This document shows, piece by piece, positions 35,128 through 48,800 of a stretch of 64,000 nucleotides of DNA (position 1 is the stretch's first letter; every line of letters starts with the position of its first letter). Origin of the DNA: Rotaria sordida (taxonomy: Eukaryota; Rotifera; Eurotatoria; Philodinida; Philodinidae). The stretch is taken from assembly GCA_905250125.1 (NCBI GenBank), contig CAJNOL010000151.1, forward strand, positions 62,001 to 126,000, given 5' to 3'. The position numbers and the translations under genes are program-made. Under the pieces are notes generated by a model. That model was not told the DNA's origin. It saw only the letters and a list, made by a program, of their open reading frames with translations, and searched no databases.

Positions 35128-36878
35128 ATAACTTGACGAACTACTTTTTTTTTCATTTTTCATGACGTGTACTATAAATAATATTAACAACTCTTCTATA
35201 AAATAATGTTTCGCCTTAATTTTATGAATCTTCTTAAATCCTAGAGTGCAAACGCTTCCTAGTTCGCACTTTTACTTATTAAGAAAGCAATAGTTTCTTT
35301 CTTAGACTGGTGGGTTGTGGATATGGATAGGCGCGTGTAGAACCTACATCCTTTTTGCACTTACCCGTAATCAATGTCTGACAGTCCTTGAATCTATCTT
35401 CGTGGCTTTCTTTTTTAGAATTTTGGACATATCATGTGATCTTATGTTTGACAATATTTTAACAACTTTTGATTATATTTTCTTCGACGTGATACGTGAT
35501 TGATCAATTTTTGATGTATCAAATAAATCTTTATTTTGTTTCTATCTGACAGGTTAATAGCGCATGGATTTTAATTCACATTCAATATAATTTAACGTAG
35601 ATTTATTTGACGTTTTAGAACTTAATAGATATAGTTTGATAAACAAAATTTCATAACATTATAGTAGAAAAAGTAACATGTTCAAAACTCTGAGAAAAAC
35701 ATGATGAAAAAAGTGATTCTCGATATTGATTGATATTTTACATCTTAATAATTGTTATATAAGATTGGATTATCTGAATCAACAAATAAGAACAAAGAAA
35801 CCCGAGAAGAAAGATCGCCTACAGCTATACTTATCTACTATGTATTAGTTCGATAATAGGAAGAAACCAAGTGTGAACAATTCCTTTTAGTAGAAGCTAG
35901 AAGTACATTTGAACTTTCGATATAGATATTCCATATATCGTGTGTTCTAATTCCATTCGAGATTATCTTGTCAAAAGTAGAATTGATTTTGTGTTCGATA
36001 AGCTCAAAAAAAAACGAAATTTTTCTTCTAAAGTTCGAATAATTTCTGAAATCTCGAATTTTTCTTTTTGTACTAATAAAATTTTTCCCGTATGATTCAG
36101 TTCAATAAGTTCTTTCGTTAGATGAACTTCTTCAACACGTTTATCTTCATTCCGATGAAACTTTTGTTATTTCATTTAAATAGCTTTTCTTTAATTTTTT
36201 GTTGTTTTTTTTTTTGTGAAGAATACACCTTGTTTATTTGAGAAAGGGAAAAAATGCAATTTCAAATCAAGAAAAAAAGAAAGAGAAATATAGTTAACTA
36301 AATATAGTCATAAATGAGTGTGTTTAAAAAGAGAAAAGAAATGATGATAAAAAATTTTTGAATAACATAAATATGACCAATATAGACAACAAAATTATAG
36401 CTAGGTCAAAAAAAAAAAGGAGAGAGAGAAAGATAGAAAATATATTTGACACAATCAGAAGGCCACATTTAAAAAAATTAATCTAAATAATTGAAAATGA
36501 AAAACTACAATAATACTAGATGGCATCGTGAGATTAAAAATGAACAAAGAAAAAAAGAAAAGCAAATGCAAAAGCAACAAAAAGAAAAATTAATTTTAAA
36601 GATAGATTTTTTTTTCATGTTCGAAAAATATGTTCTATTCTACGGTAATTAGAAGAAAATTCACTGTTATCTAATGATGACACCTTTTATTTTTTTGAAG
36701 GCTTAAAGACGACTACTTTTTTTAAAATGTTTCACAACTATTTTGATCACACTGTTCTGAAAGAAACCGATTATCTATATATTTATATTTGTATATATAT
36801 ATATATGCTTCTCTAATGTCTACAGATAGTCAAGTATGTGTAAAAACAAAGAAAAAGACAAGGCACAGGAATCAAATT
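35128..36878. other. Intergenic, 3' flank of rootletin
   Basis: No gene recognised. The right half is very A/T-rich and should include the rootletin 3' UTR; AATAAA on the minus strand near 36692 is a candidate processing signal. Confidence 0.5.
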
Positions 36879-39800
36879 TTAATAGCGTGGTCGTGATGAA
36901 CGTACACGCGTACTCGGTGATTGAGAACCGAGTTGACACGGTGATGATGATGCGGCTACAGCAGCTGCAGCTCGCATTGAACGTAAAGCAATGGATGGTG
37001 ATATTGTACGTCGAGTTGGTGAACGATAACGTACAGGGGGTTCATGCAAATCTGTTAATCGTCTTGTTTCATGATCCAAAAGAACAGGATCAAGACAACA
37101 TGGATCATGAGAAACAATTGATATTGAATCAGTTATTTCACGACGAAGAGCATTTGTATCGTCACAACTTGTTATTGAACGATGAAGTAATGATTTACGT
37201 CCACGAATTTCTTGATGTAATTGTTCTTTAAGTGCTGTTATCTATTTATTTAATTTAAAATTGAATAAAAAAAAACAAAGAAAATGAAAACAAAATTACC
37301 TGTTCTTCAAGACCTTTAACACGAGCACGATGTGCTTTTTCTCGTGCTTCTAAAGCACGTTCAGCGGCTGTTTGTGATGATCGAATACGTTCTGTTTCAA
37401 GTTCGGTTTCACGTCGATTACGTGTATTAAAATCAATTAAACTAAAAAAAAAACGTATTTATAAAACGAACCATTTTCTATTCTGAGCTTCTCATATATG
37501 AATTCCCGCTCTTCATCAATAAGACTTTCGCTAATTACTAGCCAAAGTGTAGGGAAGGTACTGCCAAAAGTTCTATTGATGAACTTCGAGGTATAAGTTT
37601 GAGTAAATAACTAATCAGCTTACCGTTGTGCATGTTGATGTTCTGATTCATTAAGAATAGCTTGTAAATTTTCAATTTGTCTTTGTAAAGTTAGATTTTC
37701 TTCTTCAACTCGACGAAATTGTCGATCAATTTCAGCACGATCCCATGAACGTACAATATCTTCGGTAATAAGACGATCACGTTCAACCTTTATTATTTTA
37801 GTTTGAAAAAAAAAAAAAAAGAAATAAGATTTTGTTTGAATAATTAACAAACCTTATCTAATGTTTTCTTTAAAACACATTTATCTTTTTCTAAACGTAA
37901 TTTTGATCGTTCAGCATCACGTTTTTCAATATCAAGATTGCCTAATTGTCGTTGTAAGTAACTAATTTTTTCTTGTAAAGCTTGTTTATCAGCAGTTAAA
38001 ATAGAAATTTTTTGAATTGCTTCTTGTTCACTTTCTTGACGTTGAACGAGAAGCTGAAATAAAAAAAAAAACAAAAAAAAAACATCAATTAAATATAATT
38101 TTCATTTTTCTTCTATTTTAAATTTACAGTATTTGCATTACGTAATTGATTTTCTAATTCATGTCGTCTCATCTCGGAATCAGTAACTTCATTTTGTAGA
38201 TGATGTACACGTTCAAGTAATTCATGATTTTGTTTTTTAAGTTCACTTATTTGTGAACTAAATAAAAATAAAATTTTGTTTTTTTCATTTAAATATATAT
38301 GTAATTCATTTTTACCGTGCTTGTTCAAGTTTTTCTTGTGCAACACGTCGTTCAGATTCACTACTTTGTACAGCATTTTGTATACCACCAAGTTTTTGTT
38401 GTAAATCAGCTGTTTGATAATTTGATTGTGATAATGTTTGATTAAGTGATTGTACACGTGTTTTTAAATTTGATTCACCTTCTTCAGCTTTAGCTAATGT
38501 TAATGAAAGACGATCAACACTTAATTGTAATGATTGACATTTATCTTCACGTTCCTGTTGTTTTTTTTTTTTTTGTAAATTGAAAGAAAAATTTTATTTA
38601 AATAAACAAAACAAATAGAGGAAGAATTTCATTTTACTTGAATTTGTCTAATTAATGTTTCACATCGTTCTTGATGAACTTGAATTTCTGTGTCTTTATC
38701 AGTTAATGTCATATTTAAACGTTGAATTTCACCTTCTAATGCTCGTCTATTCATTTCAAGTTCAGTTGCACGAGCTTCACTTTCATCTAATGCTCGTTTT
38801 AATGAACGTTTATCATCAGATAAACGTGATTCACTTGATTTGGCTACACCAATTTTTTCCTAGAAACAAAAGAACAATTTCAAATAATTTTTCCACAAAA
38901 AAAACACAAAATCATACAAGAGTTTGTTTCTTTTCATTTTCCATAGCTAATAATTGTCGTTCAAGTCCACTTATTTGATCTAACATTGTTTTACGTTCAC
39001 GTTCATTACGTCGTATTGTTTCTTCTTGTAATACGAGAGCACTTTGGGCACCTTGTAAACGAGTATCAACACCTTTCTTATCTAAGAAACGAACAACGAA
39101 ATGTATATATATATATCGATTCAATGAACATAACGTATCATACCTTCTTCAGTTGATAAAAGTGTTTTTTGTAATTGACTAAATCGTTGTTCAGTTCTTT
39201 GAAGATTTTCTTCAATTTCTTTGACTGTTCGTCGAAGTTGTGTAACTTCAACTTTAAAAAAATAAAAAAATAAAAAAATAATTTAATTTATATGTCTCTT
39301 TTTTTTTAATTTCTTCTTGTCTATTTAAATATCTTACCAACACAATCATCTCGTTCACGTTCTGTTGTTATAAAATTTTGAACAAATTCTCTTAATGCTG
39401 TACGAATTTGTTCCGGATCAATATCAGCAACATCAACAAATGTTGAACCTGGTGATTGTTCATCATCTAAACCTGGTGAATATGAACGATGATGTGGACT
39501 TCGTGATGTTCGACGTAAAATAGGTGATGCACGATTTTCATGACTATCAAAACCTTTTGTTGGTGATATTGGTCGACGACGAATATTTGGACTTGGTGAA
39601 CGACTTCGAAGTCGTGTACCACTACTACTACGTGGTCCATAACCAATTGTACGACGTAAACTTGATACAATACTACCTAATTTATATTCAGCATCACGTT
39701 TAGCTCCTTCGACACTTAAAAAAGAAAAGACAACAAAAAATGTTTCTTTATTGTTTTTTTTTGTTAAAAGCAATTAGTTTGAAAATTTTTATTACCGTGC

Positions 39801-42800
39801 TAATTGTGCATCAAGTGCACTTGCTCGTCCTTCAGCACCTGATAATGCAATACGTAATTCAGAAATCATTTGATTAGCACCATCAAGTGCTAATTCAACA
39901 TTTCGTCGTTCATCAATTGCTTTACGTTCTATAAATAAATAATAAAATACTTTTAATCTCTCTCTCATTTCTTTTTTATTTTTTTTACCAAGACGTCGAG
40001 ATTCTTCAACAGCTAATTTATAATCACGTTCTTTCATTCGTTGTTCATCTTCTAATTCAACATAATGTCGTTGTATATTAGCTAATTCTTTACGTAAAAC
40101 TTCTCGTGATGCTTCAGCTTCAACAAAACGTTGTTTTTGTCCAAATACTTCACGACGCATTTCATCTTCACGTTGTTCATCTTGTCTTACACGATCAGCT
40201 AAATCTTCTAATTCTTTAGATTTCTTTTTTGTTTCACCATCAAGTAATTTAACATGACGACGTAATTCTTGTAATTCACGTCGAGCTTCTAATCGTGAAC
40301 GTTCAACCTCACGTAAATTATGACGTAAATCAGTGATATCTTTTTGACATTGACATTTTTGTTCTTCAAGAACTAGAAAAAATTCATATAATAGCATACG
40401 TAGTAATAGTTATTGTTCTGGTGAATGACAAAATTTTGCTGATGATGTTTTCTAAACTAGTTTTCAGTTATAGTGTAAGAGACTAGGTAATAATCAAAAT
40501 AATGAGTACGAAATTTTCATTGTCTATCCTAAGTTTCAAAATGCTATTGAACTACAGAGCAGTAAAGTCGAGTTAGACTCCTTTGTGAGTTTTAAAGGAC
40601 TTGGTACAGCATGAAAGATTATGTTAATATGATGGATTGAATTTTTATCAATGATAGGAAGATGAATATGACTCATCGGTTTGTGCAACCAGGGTAGAGC
40701 CCACCGAATTGATCCCGGATTCGAAGACTTTAAACTCGAGGAACTCTAGTGTTTTATCAAATCAAGGAAAAAATTCCACATTTAGATAATGTTTGAAACA
40801 TTTTGAATAAGTAGATTTTGTAGAGAAAATAATGGCGCAGTTTTTGAGAAAGTTTCACGAATGTTTTTTTTTTATTGCAGGGAAAGTGGTTGCAGTAGCC
40901 AGAGCTCATTGTATTGCTGTCATTTCTACCACATTCTGAGCCATATATGTCTCAGTAGAAAAAAGAGAATTTATCAAGTGTCTATATGCATTCTGTAGAG
41001 CGAAAAAAAGCGCATCGAACTATAGTAATCTACATCAAAAATATTTATAGATTAAAGAAGTTCGTTCGTCCAATTTCTTAAATATGCATTTAGCTCGGAT
41101 ACACAAGTCGATTAGCCATATTAGCGTCCTATTATTGATAAGAACTAAATCCATAACATCACTATATGCAGAACTACATAACCTTTCATACTGTAAATAT
41201 TTTAAAAGACTTATACTCAATTGAGCAATTATGAAATTCAGCAATAAAAAGAAAATAAAATGAGCAGTAATGAAATTTAGCAATAATTATATAGAATGAG
41301 CAATAATCTATTTAGATTAAAGGTCAATTTTATATAAAAAGGGTATTATAGTGTGACTCGCTTATACATCTTTTTTTTTCTCTTTCTTCTCTTCTACGAT
41401 GTCGTGAAGATGACAAGTACGACACATATATGTCTTTTCTTTCCCTCACTTGGATATTTCTCTTCTCTTAATGTTGTTCAGGTATACTTCCTTATTCGTC
41501 ATACGTTCTTTCTAGGGTATTCGATTTTTTTCCTAGCTCATTCATACATGTAATTACTATTTCTTCAATAAAGTAGTAGTTCAGTATTGATGTGTTAGAT
41601 CAATCACCCGTAAACCAAGAGCAATATGAATTCATTTGTATATACAAATACGTATTTTTTCAGTTTTCTTTTTTATTTCTTTAATTCATATAAAATAATG
41701 TAGTTTTTCTTTGTTTTATTGTTAAAATATGAAATTACTACTGCTACTTAATGAATTAATTATTATACATTTAATAACATAAAATTACTCAAATAAATGC
41801 AAGCTATTTTAAAAAGCTTCTAGGAGTCAGAAAACTTCGATCTGTAAATATAAGAAAAGCTTTTCTCACTAATCCTAATAGTGCGTGATCACGAAATGAC
41901 ATAAATTTGCAGAGGATATATTTCATTCATATGAGATAATAGTTAATTATCGATAAACGAATCATATTCTTTATATATATTGAGCAAAAACTCTAAAAGA
42001 AATTGTTTTTTTTTTCTATTATTTACCAACAATTCGTTGTTTAGCTTCTTCTAAATATTGTTTTAAATCAATTTTTTCATTTTCAACACTCTTTAATTTT
42101 GTACGTAAATCATCACTTGAACGTAATGATAAATCTTTATCACGTTGTTCATCTTGTAAATAACGTTTTAAATCTTGTATTTCTTTTCGTTGTAAATTAA
42201 TATTTTCATCAAATTCTCTAATACGTCGATTTGATTCAATTAAATCACGTTTTAATTGATCACGATTATCTTCATTTAATTTTAATTGTGTTTTTAATTC
42301 AGAATTTTCATGATTTTGTAATTGATTTTTTTGTCTTAATTGTTCAAGATCATTATGTAATGATTTAATATCACGATCATTAGATATAGTTGAATCTTCA
42401 AATTTAATATGAAATTTTTTTAATTCATCTTGTAATGATATTATCATTTGACGATCTTGTTCACGTTGTAATGCAGCATCACGACGACATTTATCATATT
42501 CAACTTGTAAACGTAATAAATCATCTTTTGTTAATGAGATTTTTTCTGCTAAAGCATTACGTTCAGATTGTGCAATAGAAAGAAACTAGAGAGAAGAAGA
42601 AAAAAAAATAAGCTCGAGATCATTTGGTAATCTCAAGTTTCATTTAGATAAAAGCTACAGCTAAGTTCAATATAAAATTTTTTGTAACAAAAAAAGTATC
42701 TGCTCGACAAAACAATCGACTTCAATATTTTGTTTTTATGGCAATTTCGAAAAGGAACTTATAGAGTTTAGCAAAAGCCTGTTGGTTCTCAGAGAGACTT

Positions 42801-45800
42801 TGTTTAAAACTTCGGAAACTTTTTTATGGAAGCTAATCAAATTGAATTCTCTATATGCAGATTAAAATTCGCAATCCAAATCCTTTTGAAGATTCTCTCG
42901 TTAGTTGTTTTTAGTAATCGAAACAACTAGATTACGAATTCTCCTGTTTGATGATTTCTGTTGTTTCGATTACGGTTATGTAGAATGCTACCAAAAGTAA
43001 TTTTATTGGCATGATATTTAGAGAAGATCGATTTGATACAGAGTTCTATTCACTCATTCAGAGTCCTCATATTCAATTACTTTTAAAATACCTGATTCCC
43101 CTGCCCAATCTCTGGAAAATATATGATGGGGATACAACAACGTAAAAAGTACTCTGCTCGGTCAATAATCCAAGATTAATCAATAGGAGGGTAGAACTGA
43201 GTTTCCAACCTAGTACATTAGTCCATCATTACATATCTAAAGAATGCGAGAAAAACTTTTTTCTTATGTTCTACATGCGAAAACATAAGACAATATGGTT
43301 TTGTTATAACTCATGTCGCAATTTTGTTTGTCAGTAAACATTGGTACAGTAACGCTCATAGAACAGCCTATCGTCTACGTATCGAATTGCAACTAGCTTG
43401 TAGTCAGTATATCCAGGGATGTGCCAAAGTAAAGATTGGAGTGTGACCCTCCCCCCCGAGACACCCTTGAGTATATTGATGATGTTTTCCCATCACCGAT
43501 ATTACGGTCACGAATGAAACACTGTTTAAATAATCTTACATACATATAACAATGCTCTGACGCTATTTATAAAAGTCAATTTCTTGCTCTTTTTCGTTCG
43601 AATAAGCATTTAGCTGGAATAAACGATATTTTTTAATACAAAAAAAAGTTGTGTAAATGACAAAATGCCATTTCCTGAAATATCTGAGACAAGTCAGATT
43701 ATACTGAACGGTTTACCGATAGTTTTAGTCCTGTTTGCATTACATATGAATGTGGTACGACCATCTTTCCTTCGGCTGGCTCTTACTCTAATATTCTATT
43801 CTCTTTATATTAACAAATAAAATTTAGGACATTGACAATATCTGTATCAAAAAGAAAATATTAATGTTGATTATTTCGAATCAATATTAGAAATTTTTTT
43901 TTTTGTTTTCTTATGTTCTTACTTTTTGTTTTTCATTTTCAGCTTCGATTAATGCTTGATCACGTTCTGTAATAGCATTAGCTAATTCATAATGTAAATC
44001 TTCTTTTTCACTTTCATGTCGTTGTGTTGTTTCATCTTTTTCTTTTGTAAATAATCGAATAGTTTCTTCACGTGCCGTTTCTAATTCATGACGAAGTTTT
44101 TCACGTTCACGTGTCATACGTTCAATATCATCTTCATGTGCTTGATGATGTTGTTGAATAAGTATATCTTTATCTTTTTCTAATTGTGCTAAACGTTGTT
44201 GTAATTGATCTCGTGTACGAGCTGATTTTTCAATTTCAGCATTTAATTCAACATGAAGTCGTTGTATTTCACCTTGAAGTTGTTCTCTACGTAAGAGTAA
44301 TTCTTGATTTTCACCTTCTAGTTGTTGCTTTTTAACTTCAAGTTGACTGATAGTACTATGAGCCTCATAGAGATTGGTCTCAAGAGCTTCTTTGCTAGAG
44401 AAACAAAAAAATGAGATTTTATTTAGAAAAAAAAAAAAAAAGAAATGACTTCGACATACTCAGCACGCAATACGCTAATTGTCTAGAAAGGAAAAGAGAA
44501 AAAGATTTTTTTTTTCTTCTTTTATTGAATAGAATAATTTTTGAGTATTTACTGAATTTAATGTTTGATTGTCTCGTTCAGTGCCAGTAAGATCGACAAC
44601 CAGATTACCACGTTCTTTAGTTAATTCTTCTTTTTCTTTATTTAAACGTAAGTTATGTTCGCTAAGTCGTTCAACATCTTTTTTCGCAGCAATTAAATCT
44701 TCAGCTAAAGTATTTTTTAATCGAGTCAGCTAAGTAAAAAGAAATATATATATATATATATATAAATTTACTTTTATTTTTTTCTTTTTTCGTAAAAGTT
44801 TAATTTTTTACCTGTTGAAATTGTTCGATAATTTCAGCTTTATCTTTATGAACAATACTCAATTCTTGTTCAATTTGTTGACGACTAACTTCAGTTAATT
44901 GAAGACGATGAAGAAGTGCTAAAAGAAATATGTATTAGAAATATTAGTCGATACTTTCTTTTTAAGGATTAATAAACTATAATTGACGATTTATCAGTAG
45001 ATTTCATTGACTATCTTATTGAGTAGTAATAGAAAAACAATAAATGTATTACATGAGAAAGTTGATCCAGGCTAACTTTTTCCGTTCTTGATCAAATTTA
45101 ACGCTATCTGGTACTTAAGGGTTTTAGACTACGCTCTTTCTTTTGTCTAGCGGACACTTTTGTCCGAGATACTCTGGAATAGATTTTCTAGAAAATCTTG
45201 GTGTTTGAATCAATGATCGCGAAAGTTTTTTTGTTTTAACAGTCTATAATGATAGAGCAACCAATTCGCTACAAAATGAGATGTCTCCGAGCTCTCTACG
45301 ATGTTTTTAGTCGTGTTAACATCAATTTTAGTGAAAGGCAAAAGCCATTTTTTCGTTTAGAGAGCTCGAAGACATCTCTTTTTGTAGAGAATTGGTTGCT
45401 CTATCATGATAGGTTGTTAAAACAAAAGAAGTGTTTGCGACTATTGATTCAAAAACCAAAATTTTCTAGAAAACTTACTTCGGAGCATCTTGGACAAAAG
45501 AAAGAGCGTAGTCTGAAACCCTTAAGTATCAGATAGCGTTAAAATCAGCTGTACTCTTATCGAGTTAGATTTTTCATTATTACGAAAAATATTCAAAAAA
45601 AACCGACCAATGATTAGTTCTCTTATTTTTGCAATAAAAACCAAGGAAGACGAAGAAGAATATCCCTGCGTTGAGATATGGTGTGTTGCCTAGTAGCAGA
45701 TTCAATAGCTCGATATCTTTCCTACAAATAATCTTAGTTATAGCTCCAGATAGAAGACCAGTCTGACAAAGATTTCTTATGCTGAGGCTTGAATACAGTA

Positions 45801-48800
45801 CCTTGTAGATACGTGTTAGACTACATAGCCGCTCACATTGGTCGTTGGAGCTCATATTTGGCTCAGAAAGCGGTCTCGATAAAACTAGCAAAACTCTAAA
45901 ATGGTTTGTCTCCATGGATCTTTAGAGCTGAGTTAGGACTATTTTACTGAATTTTCGATCGAGTTTTAGATGCTTACCGAAAAATTAAATTACAGAGTTT
46001 CATTCTAGAACTTTGGCTATGGATACGTCTAATAACTCTTAGAATATCCTGAAAGTTTCAGCCGAAAAGAATATTCTTTTGTCAAAATATTGAATTTTCA
46101 AAAATAACCCTTTGCTTCATCGAGACCTGCTTATGAGTTCAATATGAGCCCAAACAACAGATATCAGTCATAGCGAAACTTTAAAATCTATCATGCAAAA
46201 ATAAATATCACGCTTTGTAAAGCAAATTAAACCATTAAAAACTGTTTTTACATTTTGAATTATTTGTCAAATATAACTTCTAAAGGAATTCTGAATACAT
46301 ATTTGGAAAGAGCGAAAAACTTTGATTTTCACTAACTACTTTTGGCTGTAACAAACTGCTGAAAAAAATAAGCGGATATTTTGTGCCAAGACTTACGTTG
46401 TTTAGCATAAGTATCAATCTTATAGTTATATTTTTTAACGAGTCAATCAAGGCAAAAAAAGAATATTTTTCTCAATTCATCTGTAATTAAATATTATTTT
46501 TTTTTGTCGAAGAAAAATTTAAATTTTCCTATCATATTCAAATTATTCGAAAATTTTATTTCAAATAAAAACATTGTCTTCTATTAGAATTTTCACTTAC
46601 TATCTCGTTCATTCTCAACATCAATTTTTTCTTGTTCAACTTTGACAAGTTCCTAAAAAACATAAATTTCATTTTCGAATAATTTAATTAACAAGAAAAA
46701 AAAGAAATACCTGACGAAGTGTTGATTTATCTAATTCAGCATCAGATTTTTCATGATGAATAGAATTCTTTTCTTGTTCAACCTATGTAGAATTTTTTTT
46801 TTAATATGGAATCCATTTAATTGCATCTTTTTACATACCAAAAGAATTATTTTATTTAATTCAATTTTATCTTGAGCAAGTCCTTCATTAAGTGCTTGAA
46901 CTTTACAAAGAAGATCTCTTAAAGCTGCACTTTCACTACGTTCTTTACTAAGATCAAGTTCAACTTCAGCTCGATAAGATTCTGAACGTGAAAGTGCATC
47001 AGCTAATGATTTAAAAAACAAAATATTCATAGTAATCTCTTTTCATTATTCAAAATAATTAACTTACTTAGAACGTGTTTTTCTTGTGTTAAAACATCTT
47101 TAGTTAATTTTTCTTTATGATATTGTTCACGTAATTCTGTAACATCATTTTTTAATTGTGATATTTTACTTTCAAGATTTTCAATAACTTTAATACAACG
47201 TTCATTTTCTTTAACTTGTCGAATTCTATCTTTTTGTAAATCTTCTTTTTCTTCGCCAACTATATCACGTTGACGTTGTAATTCTGTATTTGCTTGTTGT
47301 AAACGTTCATAATCAGCACGTAAAGAATCAATTTGAGAATTAAGTGTCTTTCAAAAATAAAAGAATTATTTTTAAAAGATCTTTCTATAAATAGGAACAT
47401 GTTCGATAAAATTTCTCTTCGCCTTTGCACTTTCTTCTAGAAACATCCGAATGTGTACTGAACTATTGTTTTTCTTTAATAAATTGGTTCTTCGCAGACA
47501 ATCATACTCGTTGAAGTTAGTTTGGGACTATTAGATGTTGTACCAGAGGTCCAACCGGGTCACGTTTTGAAGGTCTGTGTGGCCTATCAACTTTTTCAAG
47601 CGAATAAAATAGTGATGATAGATTAGAAACTAGAGGTCCAAAGAGAGCACTAAGGCTACTATCCTACCCGAGCCTGATCTGCCTGTCATGGGCACAGGCC
47701 ATGATTTTCAGACCAGTGCCAATTACAAGTCCAAAAAGGTGGCTGGCCTGTCTAGGCCTGCCACTTACGCTGGTCTGACAATCGTGGCCTGTGCATATGA
47801 CAGGCAGATCAGGCTCGGATAGGATAGTAGCCTTAGTGCCCTCTTCGGATCTTTGGTTTCTAGTCTGTCATCATTATTTTATTCCCTTGAAAAAGTTGAC
47901 ACGCCGCACAGGCCTACAAAACATGGCCTGATTGGACCTCTGCATCGTATCAAGATGTTAGTGAATATGACTTTTTTAAGGAAGTTAATAGAAGATTCCG
48001 GATCTTTTAATGTGTCGAGGCCTTTAGTTTATATGTTATGATGAGACGTTAGTAATATACGGTCTGTCATGACCCGTAGAGATAAAATTTTCTTCAATTC
48101 AATTGATAGACATGTTCTATCTGTTGGTATAAAAGTTTTTGTTACGAATGTCAAGTAGGATGGAAAATCCGCTAATAAAATTTTAAGAGAAAATGTTTCC
48201 AAGGATGAAACTACTTTTGAGTTGGGACTGTATGCGTCATGTAGATTATGTATACCTTGAAAAAAGTTCGGATTATTAGCTTATTGCTACCGAGATATTG
48301 CATTTTTACGATGATTTTTAAAACAATACCCTCTAAAATACCAGGAAAACTAAATTTTGAATTTCGACTTGAAGAGCTTTGCATAGAGAAAGGTCTTAAT
48401 GAGAATATTTACTTATGAAAGTTTTAGATCATTTTGTTCTTTCTACTATAAGGTACGACTATGATAAAAATACGGTTTTTTTAACTCCGCTCATAGACAC
48501 CTGAGGTTCTTATTTCCGCGGTATTGTGCTCAAAGAATACCGTAAAAATGTAGTATCTCGGAAGGACTATGTTAATAGTCCGAAATTTTTTCAGTGTATT
48601 CATAGCTTTTTTTAGGACCTACACATTACACATATTCTTGATTCAAATGCGATTTGACACTTAGAAACGTTTCCTCATTAGCTGGAAAAACATCGAATGT
48701 CTGAGCTTATGAAAATAACCACGTCATCCTTGTTCAAGATTCGAATTCGTTCAAAGTATTCTTCTATTAAAGTTCTATCAAAATAGTTAGTACAAACATT

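Noticed and set aside
36836..37231. 131-codon plus-strand frame
   Set aside because: It is antisense to the last coding exon of rootletin, whose reading is supported by strong similarity to the rootletin C-terminus.
45249..45536. Open frame of 95 codons inside the rootletin intron
   Set aside because: It is produced by the two arms of the foldback element; the protein has no familiar domain and the reverse arm gives a mirror frame.
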